A stretch of DNA of 64,000 bases, taken from the NCBI RefSeq assembly GCF_003762905.1, contig NZ_RJKS01000002.1, positions 790,039 through 854,038 on the forward strand, in the 5' to 3' direction. Shown piece after piece: positions 35,568-43,497 of this stretch (position 1 is its first letter; the number at the start of each line of letters is the position of its first letter). A model generated the notes under the pieces. That model saw nothing but the letters and a program-made list of their open reading frames with translations, made no database searches and was not told the DNA's origin. Origin of the DNA: Curtobacterium sp. ZW137. Its GTDB lineage: Bacteria > Actinomycetota > Actinomycetes > Actinomycetales > Microbacteriaceae. The position numbers and the translations under genes are program-made.

Positions 35568-36767
35568 GTGACCACGACTGCTCCCGCCCCCGTCCCCACG
35601 ATCAGCGCCCGCGCCTGGACGATGCTCGCGCTCGGCGTGGCGGCGCAGGCAGCGGGCACCCTCGTCGTCTCCGCTCCGGCGCTGCTCATCCCCTACCTGC
35701 ACGCACAGGGGACGTCGCTCACCCTCGCGGGTGTCCTCGCCGCAGCACCCACCTTCGGCATGGTCCTGACGCTCATCGCCTGGGGCGCGATCACCGACCG
35801 CTTCGGCGAGCGCATCGTGATCGCCGGCGGGCTCGTGCTCACCACGCTGGCGGTCCTCGCCGCGTGGGCCGCGGCCGGCAACCCGGTGCTCCTCGGGCTG
35901 GCGTTCCTCGCAGGCGGCATGACGAGCGCCTCGACGAACGCGGCCAGCGGTCGCGTGGTCGTGGGGTGGTTCCCGAAGGAGCGTCGTGGGCTCGCGATGG
36001 GGATCCGGCAGATGTCGCAGCCGCTCGGGGTGACACTCGCGGCGGTGACCGTGCCGCAGCTCGCCGAGGTGTCGGGCATCCGGGCAGCACTCGTGCTGCC
36101 GATCGTGCTGTGCGCGGTGCTCGCGGTGCTGTGTGCGATCGGGATCGCGAACCCGCCGCGTCCGGCACGGTCGGCCGCGCCGGAGACCGTCACGGCGAAC
36201 CCGTACCGGGCGAACGGCTTCCTGTGGCGGATCCACGCGGTGTCGATCCTGCTCGTGGTGCCGCAGTTCACGCTCTCCACCTACGGCTTGGTGTGGCTCG
36301 TCGGCCTGGGGTGGTCGACACCGGCGGCCGGGCTCCTCGTCGGGGCGTCGCAGTTCGTCGGGGCGATCGGGCGGATCCTCGTCGGCGTCTGGAGCGACCG
36401 CGCGGGCTCGCGGGTCGGCCCGCTGCGGATCGTCGCCGTGAGTGCCGCCGTGGTGATGGCCGTGCTGGCGCTGGTCGACGTGTCGCACCTGGCCGGCGCC
36501 GCGGTGTTCCTGGTCATCGCGACGAGCGTCACGGTGGCGGACAACGGCCTGGCGTACACGTCGGTCGCCGAGGCGGCCGGGCCGTTCTGGTCCGGCCGGG
36601 CACTCGGCGCGCAGAACACGGGGCAGTTCATCGCGGCGAGCGCCGTGGGCCCGGGCATCGGCGCCCTGGTCGGGGCACTCGGCTTCGCGGCGTCGTTCGG
36701 GATCGTCGCGGTGCTGCCCCTCCTGGCACTGCCGCTGGTCCCGCGCGCGGACCGCTCGCACGACTGA
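35568..36767 (+). CDS. MFS transporter (CynX/OxlT-like)
   Basis: A 399-residue major facilitator protein with about 12 membrane helices. The loop 2-3 motif AWGAITDRFGERIVIAGG is the MFS signature, and LVGVWSDRAGSRVGPLR is its counterpart in the second half. It is divergently transcribed from the GntR regulator and is probably its target. Substrate unknown; small organic anions are typical for FadR-linked MFS pairs. GTG 35568 is the start. Partial copies of this or a related gene occur at 38329-38566. Confidence 0.87.
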   Translation: MTTTAPAPVPTISARAWTMLALGVAAQAAGTLVVSAPALLIPYLHAQGTSLTLAGVLAAAPTFGMVLTLIAWGAITDRFGERIVIAGGLVLTTLAVLAAWAAAGNPVLLGLAFLAGGMTSASTNAASGRVVVGWFPKERRGLAMGIRQMSQPLGVTLAAVTVPQLAEVSGIRAALVLPIVLCAVLAVLCAIGIANPPRPARSAAPETVTANPYRANGFLWRIHAVSILLVVPQFTLSTYGLVWLVGLGWSTPAAGLLVGASQFVGAIGRILVGVWSDRAGSRVGPLRIVAVSAAVVMAVLALVDVSHLAGAAVFLVIATSVTVADNGLAYTSVAEAAGPFWSGRALGAQNTGQFIAASAVGPGIGALVGALGFAASFGIVAVLPLLALPLVPRADRSHD

Positions 36768-36790
36768 CCCGGGCGGGACGCCCCGGGCGC

Positions 36791-36878
36791 GCGCGGCTCA
36801 GCGCAGGCGGCTGCGCGGCTCAGCGCAGGCGGCTGCGCGGCTCAACGCAGGCGGCCACACGGCTCAACGCAGGCGGAC
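36791..36878. repeat. Four 22-bp tandem repeats at a gene 3-prime end
   Basis: GCGCGGCTCA-GCGCAGGCGGCT is repeated four times with drift (36791, 36813, 36835, 36857). The last unit contains the C-terminal codons and stop of the WsaF-like gene. Every unit carries the TCA that reads as TGA on the - strand, so the array is a serial duplication of the gene end. Confidence 0.95.
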
Positions 36879-38189
36879 GCCCGGCTCGACACTCATGGCG
36901 AGTTCGTCGAGCACATCGGTGAGCGGGCGCCCGAGGTCGCTCCGGCTCGCGACGCGCTCGGCGGCCGCGGGGGCACCCTCGCTCGTCATCCCGAGCCCCG
37001 CGAGCACAGCGCGAGCGACCGCGGTCCCGAGCGTCGCCGGATCCGCCGGCACTGCGCCGATGCTGGGGTGGAGGCCCGCCCGCGCGCCGCCGAGGTCGTT
37101 GGTGACCACCCGGGCGCCCGACTCGGCCGCATCGAGCGGCGGATGGCTCGGGTGCGGACTCTGCTGGAGGGACAGCACGACGTCGGTTTCACCGAGGACC
37201 TCGAAGTAGCTGTTCCAGTCGAGCGTCCCGAGCGACCTGAGGACGTCGCCGGTGCCGAGCTCCACGGCCTCGTGCTGCTCGCCCGCGGAGACGAACTCGG
37301 CGATGACGCCGGCGTCCCGGAGCTGTGCAGCGGCGGCCGCGAGTGCGGCGACCCCGAGGACGTACATGTTCCTCGGCTTCGACGGGCGCGCGTAGAACAG
37401 CACCCGGGCGGCGGTCCTCGTCGATGCTGCGCGGACGGCCGCCGCACGGTCGATGCCGGCACGGTCGAGTTCGGGTGCGAAGACGAGGCCGGACGCGACG
37501 GCGACGCCCTCGGTCTGCCGGAGCGCGGCGGCGACCGGCTCCGAGTTGACGCAGAGCGTGAAGCCTGCGCGGTAGGTCGACGAGGCGACGGCGAACGCGG
37601 TCGACCACGGCTGGAACCCCGGCTCGTGGTCCTGCACGAGGTAGACCACCCGGCGCGGGTCGACGACCCCGGCACGAGCGGCGACGTCGAGGGCGTGAGC
37701 GGTCTTCCAGTAGGTCGCGATCCACACGGTGTCGGCTGCGAAGACCGCTGCCGGGATCGACTCCCTCGTCACGACCTCGACCGGTCCGCGCCCGGCGAAG
37801 CGCCCGGGGAAGCGCTCGGCGATGAGTGCCGCCGCCCGTTCGGCGCTGTTCCCACGAGACGTCGAGCGCGTCATGACGACACGCAGGTCTCGTCCGGTCC
37901 GGTCGGCGTACCCGATCGCTGCTGCAAGTGCGGTCTGGACGCCCGCGAACGCCGCTCCTCGTCGGACCTCGTCGATGACGAGGACGACTTCCGGGTGGCG
38001 TTCGCCGACCTCGATCCCGGCGAGGACGAGGCTCCGATCGGTCACCCCGTCGTAGACGAGTGCCGCCCGCGGGGCCCGGGAACGTTCGGCGTCGGCAGCC
38101 CTCCGGTCGTCGCGACGTGCGCGGACGCGATCCGCGACGACACCGGCCAGGCGGGCCACCCGGCGCGCATGGGTGATTGAATTTCGCAT
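36864..38189 (-). CDS. WsaF-like rhamnosyltransferase (GT-B)
   Basis: A 441-residue glycosyltransferase. YLVQDHEPGFQPWSTAFAVASSTYRAG near residue 185 resembles the QDYEPxFYPWS-type motif of the WsaF rhamnosyltransferase group. The donor half has RVLFYARPSKPRNMYVLGV and HPSHPPLDAAESGARVVTNDL. ATG 38189 has no Shine-Dalgarno sequence and lies 8 bases after the palindromic AATATCAG-N3-CTGATATT, so the mRNA could be leaderless. Rhamnose specificity is inferred from family resemblance only. Confidence 0.83.
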   Translation of the reverse strand: MRNSITHARRVARLAGVVADRVRARRDDRRAADAERSRAPRAALVYDGVTDRSLVLAGIEVGERHPEVVLVIDEVRRGAAFAGVQTALAAAIGYADRTGRDLRVVMTRSTSRGNSAERAAALIAERFPGRFAGRGPVEVVTRESIPAAVFAADTVWIATYWKTAHALDVAARAGVVDPRRVVYLVQDHEPGFQPWSTAFAVASSTYRAGFTLCVNSEPVAAALRQTEGVAVASGLVFAPELDRAGIDRAAAVRAASTRTAARVLFYARPSKPRNMYVLGVAALAAAAAQLRDAGVIAEFVSAGEQHEAVELGTGDVLRSLGTLDWNSYFEVLGETDVVLSLQQSPHPSHPPLDAAESGARVVTNDLGGARAGLHPSIGAVPADPATLGTAVARAVLAGLGMTSEGAPAAAERVASRSDLGRPLTDVLDELAMSVEPGVRLR

Positions 38190-38197
38190 GCAATCAC

Positions 38198-38216
38198 AAT
38201 ATCAGCATCTGATATT
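38198..38216. promoter_or_regulatory. Perfect palindrome AATATCAG-N3-CTGATATT
   Basis: Two perfect 8-base arms separated by CAT, just upstream of the WsaF-like gene start (38189, - strand). The half-site CTGATAT(T/G) is the clearest version of the motif seen upstream of the secreted protein and BY-kinase genes. It is likely a regulator-binding site overlapping the -10 region. Confidence 0.6.
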
Positions 38217-38240
38217 CATGAACAGGGGAGCCGCGCTCCG

Positions 38241-38566
38241 GCCGGTTGCTCGGGTGCCGTCGCCACCCACGGCGCCGCGCCGAGTGCGAGCAGGGTCCGG
38301 TCACCGATCGCGACGGCATCGAGCGCAGCGTGATCGCCGGCGGGCTCGTGCTCACCACATTGCCGGACCTCGCCGCGTGCGCCGCAGCCAGCAATCCGGT
38401 GCCCCTCTGGCTGGTGATCCTCGCGAGCGGCGGACGCCGCCGCGATCGCCGCCGGCCCGGGCATCGGCGCCCTGGTCGGCGGCGCTCGGCTTCGCAGCGT
38501 CGTTCGGGATCGTCGCGCTGGCGCTGCCGCTGGTCCCGCGTGGACCGTTCGCACGACTGCGTTGGA
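38241..38566. pseudogene. Mosaic remnant of a baeRF-like gene and an MFS gene
   Basis: 38241-38326 matches 39877-39962 (inside the baeRF-like gene) at about 93%. 38329-38432 matches 35816-35919 (inside the MFS gene) at roughly 85%. About 38450-38566 matches the MFS 3-prime end (near 36642-36764), with frame-breaking indels. No frame is open across it. The order baeRF fragment then MFS fragment is what a tandem duplication of an MFS-baeRF pair would leave after decay. Confidence 0.85.
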
Positions 38567-38582
38567 TCCTTGAAAACATGTC

Positions 38583-38595
38583 GTATGTCACATAC
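38583..38595 (+). promoter_or_regulatory. Palindrome upstream of the acyltransferase gene
   Basis: GTATG-TCA-CATAC, a perfect 5-base inverted repeat in an AT-rich patch (38570-38600), ends 9 bases before ATG 38605. The gene has no clear Shine-Dalgarno sequence, so transcription may begin close to the ATG. Confidence 0.4.
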
Positions 38596-38604
38596 TCTTG
38601 TAGG

Positions 38605-39651
38605 ATGCGACGAATCGGATGGCTCGACTCTGCCAAGGGCATCGCCATCATCGGCATCGTGCTCATCCACGCGGTCTCGTGGAGCCCGGCCGCATCGGCT
38701 CCGGCGACCTGGGTCCTCGACCGCCTCGTGGTCTCCCTGCCGGTCTTCTTCCTCGTCTCCGGGATCGTCTCCGGGCCGGCATTGCTCGACGCTGCGGCCG
38801 GTCGACGGCGTCTTGCCGATCGGGTGCTCCCGTTGCTCTGGCTCTACCTGCTCTGGCAACCGGTCGTCCTCGGTTACCGGATCCTCGGCAGCCTGACCAC
38901 CGACGGTGCCGTCGACCTCGTCGGCGAACTCGCCAGGGTCGCCGTCGCTGTCGTCCGGCCGAACGGCGAGATCTGGTACCTGTGGGCGCTCGCCATCCAC
39001 CTCACGCTGGCATGGGCCACACGCCGGCTCCCCACCGCCGCGGTCCTCGCGTCGACCTTCGTGCTTGCCGCCGCCGTGATCGGTTGGGGTCGTGAGATGA
39101 CCGGAGAGGCGACTTGGCACGTTCTCGGGCCCGGCTTGCAAGGACTCCCGGGGTACGCGTTCTTCACCCTGGCAGGAGCTCGCCTCGCACCATGGATCAT
39201 CGCTCGTGTACAGCTGGCGTCACCGGTCGTCGTGATCATCGCCGTCCTCCTGTGGCTCGGGATCGGTGAACTGCACGCGACCGCGGACCCGAGCGTCGCG
39301 TCGCCGCTCGGAGTCGTCCAGGTGTTCGTCGGCACCGCTGCGACCGTCCTCGCTGCTCGGGCAGTGACGCGATGGGCTGCTCCTCTCGCCTGGCTCGGGA
39401 AGTGGTCGGTCGTCCCCTACCTCACCCACACACCAGTCATCGTCGTGCTGCTCGCGATCAGCACGGATGCGGGCTTGCTGCCGCTCCTCTGCGCAAACCC
39501 CACCTGCACGGTGCTCGTGCTGACGACCACCGCCTCCCTCCTCGGCCTTGCCGTGTTCTGGTCGTTCCGCCACACGCCGGCGCGCTTCCTGTTCGAGATG
39601 CCCCCTCGCGCCCGGCGCCTCCTGGCGAGCAGAACGCCCGTTTCCGACTGA
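38605..39651 (+). CDS. Acyltransferase 3 (OafA-like) membrane protein
   Basis: A 348-residue integral membrane acyltransferase with about ten hydrophobic helices. It starts with RIGWLDSAKGIAIIGIVLIHAV, the family hallmark (D-x-x-KG-I-x-I-x-x-V-x-x-H). NGEIWYLWAL and GKWSVVPYLTHTPVI also fit. Such enzymes acylate sugars of surface polysaccharides or antibiotics. Its location among glycan genes, with a similar AT-rich upstream region, suggests it decorates the same polymer. It appears somewhat less G+C-rich than its neighbours, which would fit acquisition. Confidence 0.85.
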   Translation: MRRIGWLDSAKGIAIIGIVLIHAVSWSPAASAPATWVLDRLVVSLPVFFLVSGIVSGPALLDAAAGRRRLADRVLPLLWLYLLWQPVVLGYRILGSLTTDGAVDLVGELARVAVAVVRPNGEIWYLWALAIHLTLAWATRRLPTAAVLASTFVLAAAVIGWGREMTGEATWHVLGPGLQGLPGYAFFTLAGARLAPWIIARVQLASPVVVIIAVLLWLGIGELHATADPSVASPLGVVQVFVGTAATVLAARAVTRWAAPLAWLGKWSVVPYLTHTPVIVVLLAISTDAGLLPLLCANPTCTVLVLTTTASLLGLAVFWSFRHTPARFLFEMPPRARRLLASRTPVSD

Positions 39652-39679
39652 GACGCCACCGAGTTCGGTGGCGTCTCAG
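39648..39679. terminator. Bidirectional terminator, 15-base perfect stem
   Basis: 39648-39662 pairs perfectly with 39665-39679 around 2 bases. It begins on the acyltransferase stop codon and sits 34 bases before the end of the convergent baeRF-like gene, so it can stop both transcripts. Confidence 0.85.
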
Positions 39680-39713
39680 CAGGAGAGCAGCGTGGCGGGG
39701 CGTACCCGCGGGC

Positions 39714-40862
39714 TCAGGCCGGGACGGTCGGGCCGACGGGCCAGCGCAGGAGCGCCGCCGCCGCGGCACCGCCGGGCAACGACGCAGCGTTGACGAGCAC
39801 GAGCTCCGCATCCGTCAGCACCGCGGCGCGCACGAGCGCGCACACCGCCGGCACAGGGCCGATCACCGGCGCGCCGGCCGCCTGCTCGGGTGCCGTGGCC
39901 ACCCACGGAGCCGTGCCGAGCGCGAGCAGGGTCCGGTCACCGATCGCGACGGCATCGAGCGCGATCGTCGAGCCCTGCGCCTGCTGCAGCGCCTCGACGA
40001 CGGGGCCGAGCCCGGTCACCGCCTGGTTGTCGCCGCGCCCGACGTGGGTGCGGAGCGAGTCCTCGAGGTCGTGTCGGTGCCCGGCGATGACCCGGGCCAG
40101 TGCGACGCGCACGTGGTCGCCGACGACGGTCTCGTCGAAGCCGCCGCCTGGCACCTCGCTGACGAGACGGCGCGCATCGGACGAGAGCCGCTCGATGAGC
40201 ATCGGACGTGCCTGCAGGTCGCCGGACACCACGATGAGCGCGGGGCTCAGCCGTTCCACCGCCTTGTCGATCGCGGTCGCCACCTCGGCGGTGTTCTGCC
40301 GCCAGATCTCCTCGGTGCGGCCCTGCCATCGGGGCTGCTTCCAGTCGCCGAAGCCGCCCTTCACCTTGTGCTGGTCGAAGGTCTCCCCCTGGATGCGTTG
40401 CTCGTCGTCGGAGTTCCCGGGGTGCCCGAGCTTGTAGGCGCGGTACCCGCCGCCGTCCTTCCCGATCTGGACCACCAGGAACGGCAGGTCGATCGGGCGG
40501 TGGGCGACGAGCGGCACGAGGTCGGGGACGGCTCCGGCGCCGATCGACTCCGCCGCGTGCATCGGACCGGGGAGCACCTCGCTCAACACGAGTTCGCCGT
40601 CGTGCACGAGCACGTACCGAGCCACCGGGGCCGGGATCCCCGGGGTGTCCTCGAGCTCACCGGCGATGACGTCGACCGCGTCGAGATCGGAGCCCTGCGC
40701 GCGGAGCGCCTCCTCGACGGCACGGAGCTTCAGCGCGGCCTGGCGGCGCGGATCCTCGACGTTGGCGGAGGCGTCGACGTAGGCCCACGCCCACGTCCCA
40801 CCACCTTCCAGCCGCTGTCCCAGTACCCGGTGCAGTTCGTTCGTGACGTTGGTCGACGTCAT
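39714..40862 (-). CDS. baeRF family protein (Rv2629-like, eRF1/Vms1-type domain)
   Basis: A 382-residue soluble protein resembling the bacterial/archaeal release-factor-like (baeRF) family that includes mycobacterial Rv2629. The central region has YRAYKLGHP, QRIQGETFDQHKVKGGFGDWKQPRWQGRTEEIWRQN, then LIVVSGDLQARPMLIERL, similar to domain 2 of eRF1/Vms1. Its cellular role is not established; ribosome-associated peptidyl-tRNA release or stress functions have been proposed for relatives. ATG 40862 is preceded by GAGGAG. A fragment of a copy lies at 38241-38326. Confidence 0.8.
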   Translation of the reverse strand: MTSTNVTNELHRVLGQRLEGGGTWAWAYVDASANVEDPRRQAALKLRAVEEALRAQGSDLDAVDVIAGELEDTPGIPAPVARYVLVHDGELVLSEVLPGPMHAAESIGAGAVPDLVPLVAHRPIDLPFLVVQIGKDGGGYRAYKLGHPGNSDDEQRIQGETFDQHKVKGGFGDWKQPRWQGRTEEIWRQNTAEVATAIDKAVERLSPALIVVSGDLQARPMLIERLSSDARRLVSEVPGGGFDETVVGDHVRVALARVIAGHRHDLEDSLRTHVGRGDNQAVTGLGPVVEALQQAQGSTIALDAVAIGDRTLLALGTAPWVATAPEQAAGAPVIGPVPAVCALVRAAVLTDAELVLVNAASLPGGAAAAALLRWPVGPTVPA

Positions 40863-41059
40863 GGCAGCTCCTCTCGGAAGGCGAATCACCGGAGCTCGGT
40901 CGAGCCCCTGCGCTCTCACGTGGTCCCCACCATTCACCGCCACCGCGGATCGCGTTCGCAGATCGGAGCGAACGCCCAGAACGCGAAAGTGCACCGACGC
41001 TCGGTTTTGTGGTTGGCTGAACCGCAACCCCGATCCAACGACGAACCGGAGTGCAGGCA

Positions 41060-42424
41060 ATGACGCCCCCATCACCACGACGCCCCATCACACGACGCCA
41101 GCTGTTCGGCTTCGGGATCGGCGCGGCAGCCACCGGCCTCCTCGCTGGCTGCGCGGTCCCCGGTTCCACGAACGTGAACCGCGCCGCCGTCATCCCCGCC
41201 GCTGCGAGCGGTGAGACCATCACGCTGACGTACTGGGCCTGGCTGAAGGACCTCCAGAAGGTCTGCGACATCTGGAACGCGAAGAACCCGAAGGTCCAGG
41301 TGCAGGCGAACTGGATCCCCGGCGGCAACAGCGGCGGGTACCAGAAGATGTACTCCGCGCTCGCGGCCGGCGGCGGCCCGGACATCGGGCAGGTCGAGCT
41401 CCGGCAGATCCCCGAGTTCATGCTCGCGAACGGCCTGGTCGACCTCGCCCGGTACGGCGCGAAGGACTTCGAGGCGAAGTACGACGAGGCCGCGTGGGCG
41501 CAGGTGTCGTTCGTCGACGGCATCTACGGGATCCCGCAGGACACCGGCCCGATGGGCTTCTACTACCAGACCGCGCTCCTCGAGCAGGCGGGCGGCGAAC
41601 CGCCGAAGACCTGGGACGAGTGGAAGGAGCTCGCCGAGAAGGTCCGGAAGACCGGCAAGCAGAACTACCTCGAGGTGTTCCCCGTCGCCGATGCCTCCCC
41701 GTTCGCCGCGTACGCGCAGCAGGCCGGCGCCCGCTGGTTCAAGGTCGACGGTGACGAGTGGGTCGTGGACATGACCGACGACAAGACGATGATGGTCGCC
41801 GACTTCTTCGACGGCTGCATCGACGACAAGCTCGTCGACACCAGCGCCGGCGCCTACACGCCCGGCTGGTACGCGTCGGCGGCGAGCGGCAAGATCGCCG
41901 CCGTCACGAGTGCGAGCTGGGGCGACGCCCTCATCGAGTCCGTGCAGGGCGGCGAGGGCAAGTGGAAGGTCGCCCAGATGCAGACCTGGGGCGACACGGG
42001 CTTCGGTTCGAGCGCGATCGGCGGCTCGACGGCCGCGGTCCTCGCGAACGCGAAGCACCCGAAGGAGGCGCTCGACTTCATCACGTGGATGACCACCTCC
42101 AAGGAGGGCATCGACGCGATGATCAAGTACTGCGGCATCGGCTGGTCGCCGGCGAAGGACTACATCGGCAAGCAGCGTCAGCAGCCGTCGAAGTGGTTCT
42201 CCGGCCAGAACTACAACGAGGACGTCTTCGTCCCCGCGTCGCAGGAGCAGAACGTCGACTGGTCCTGGTCCCCCGTCACGCAGTCGGCGTTCACGTCGCT
42301 GCAGAACCAGTTCCGCCGCAAGATCACCGGCAACCTCAAGCTGAGCGACGCCGTCGAGCTCGCGCAGCGGGAGATCGTCCAGTCCTTCAAGGACAAGGGC
42401 CTCAGCGTCAGGACGGCACGATGA
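41060..42424 (+). CDS. CUT1 sugar-binding lipoprotein (SBP family 1), Tat signal
   Basis: A 454-residue extracellular solute-binding protein. TRRQLFGFGIGAAATGLLAGC is a twin-arginine lipoprotein signal (Arg12-Arg13, Cys31). The mature part starts TITLTYWAWLKDLQKVCDIWNAKNP and has the family feature GPDIGQVELRQIPEFMLANGLVDL. It delivers a sugar to the two permeases downstream, probably a galactoside given the linked GH2 enzyme. ATG 41060 (GGAG at 41047) is preferred to GTG 41051. The upstream 197 bases hold its promoter, but I see no clear operator. Confidence 0.92.
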   Translation: MTPPSPRRPITRRQLFGFGIGAAATGLLAGCAVPGSTNVNRAAVIPAAASGETITLTYWAWLKDLQKVCDIWNAKNPKVQVQANWIPGGNSGGYQKMYSALAAGGGPDIGQVELRQIPEFMLANGLVDLARYGAKDFEAKYDEAAWAQVSFVDGIYGIPQDTGPMGFYYQTALLEQAGGEPPKTWDEWKELAEKVRKTGKQNYLEVFPVADASPFAAYAQQAGARWFKVDGDEWVVDMTDDKTMMVADFFDGCIDDKLVDTSAGAYTPGWYASAASGKIAAVTSASWGDALIESVQGGEGKWKVAQMQTWGDTGFGSSAIGGSTAAVLANAKHPKEALDFITWMTTSKEGIDAMIKYCGIGWSPAKDYIGKQRQQPSKWFSGQNYNEDVFVPASQEQNVDWSWSPVTQSAFTSLQNQFRRKITGNLKLSDAVELAQREIVQSFKDKGLSVRTAR

Positions 42425-43497
42425 CCCAGCAGACACCGACCTTCCGCACGAGCACGAAGGCCACCCGGGCGCAGAAGCGCGCCCCGTGGATCCTGCTCGC
42501 GCCGTTCCTGGCGCTCTTCGTGCTGACGTTCATCATCCCGATCATCAGCGCGCTGTTCCAGAGCTTCACCACGGTCGACCGTGCCGGGCTCTTCGGCGAG
42601 GACGGCGTCACCGGCCGGTTCGCCGGCTTCGACAACTACGTCACGGCCCTGAGCGACAACGGCTTCGTGGCGTCGATCGGCCGAATGCTGCTCTTCGGCA
42701 TCGTCCAGGTGCCGGTGATGATCATCGCCTGCACGATCCTCGCGCTCCTGCTGGAGTCGGCGAGCGCCCGCTGGCCGGGCTTCTTCCGGGCGATCTACTT
42801 CATGCCCTACGGCGTCCCCGGCGTCATCGCGACGATCCTCTGGTCGTTCCTGTACGTCCCGGGGCTCTCGCCGATCGTGTCGCTGCTGCAGTCGATGGGG
42901 CTGCAGCCGGACTTCCTCGGCGCGAACAGCGTGCTCTGGTCGATCGCGAACATCGTCACGTGGACCTACACGGGCTACAACATGCTCATCATCGTGGCGC
43001 AGCTGAAGTCGATCCCCGGTGAGATCTACGAGGCGGCGAAGATGGACGGCGCCGGACCCTTCCAGGTGGCGTGGCGGATCCAGATCCCGCTCATCGCGCC
43101 CGCCCTGGTGCTCACGACGGTCTTCTCGATCATCGGCACGCTGCAGCTGTTCGCGGAGCCGCAGATCCTGTCGACGGTCGCCCCCGCCATCGACACCGAG
43201 TACACGCCGAACTACGCCGCCTACACGAACGCGTTCGCGTTCAACGAGTACGGCGTCGCGAGTGCGCAGGCGGTCATCATCGCGTTGGCCGCGTTCATCC
43301 TGTCGTTCGCGTTCCTCGCGCTGACGAACCGGCCGCCGAAGAACGAGCGCGACCAGCGCAAGCGGGCCAAGAAGGACGGCCTGGAGGCACGACGCACGCT
43401 CCAGACGCGCGCATCCGCCGTCCGCGCGGTCACCACCCAAGCCGACCCGGGCCTGGCGTCCGGTCGCGTCGCGACCACCGAAGGGACCGACCGATGA
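42421..43497 (+). CDS. CUT1 ABC sugar permease, MalF type
   Basis: A 358-residue permease with six membrane segments and the EAA loop EIYEAAKMDGAGPFQVAWRIQIPLIAPAL near residue 205. The C-terminal tail after residue 300 is long, charged and probably cytoplasmic (RDQRKRAKKDGLEARR), unusual but not unique. ATGA overlap with the binding protein and with the next permease. Confidence 0.92.
   Translation: MTQQTPTFRTSTKATRAQKRAPWILLAPFLALFVLTFIIPIISALFQSFTTVDRAGLFGEDGVTGRFAGFDNYVTALSDNGFVASIGRMLLFGIVQVPVMIIACTILALLLESASARWPGFFRAIYFMPYGVPGVIATILWSFLYVPGLSPIVSLLQSMGLQPDFLGANSVLWSIANIVTWTYTGYNMLIIVAQLKSIPGEIYEAAKMDGAGPFQVAWRIQIPLIAPALVLTTVFSIIGTLQLFAEPQILSTVAPAIDTEYTPNYAAYTNAFAFNEYGVASAQAVIIALAAFILSFAFLALTNRPPKNERDQRKRAKKDGLEARRTLQTRASAVRAVTTQADPGLASGRVATTEGTDR

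Noticed and set aside
36791-36878. Phage attachment site
   Set aside because: Four tandem copies of 22 bp beside a gene end with no integrase, tRNA or phage genes nearby.
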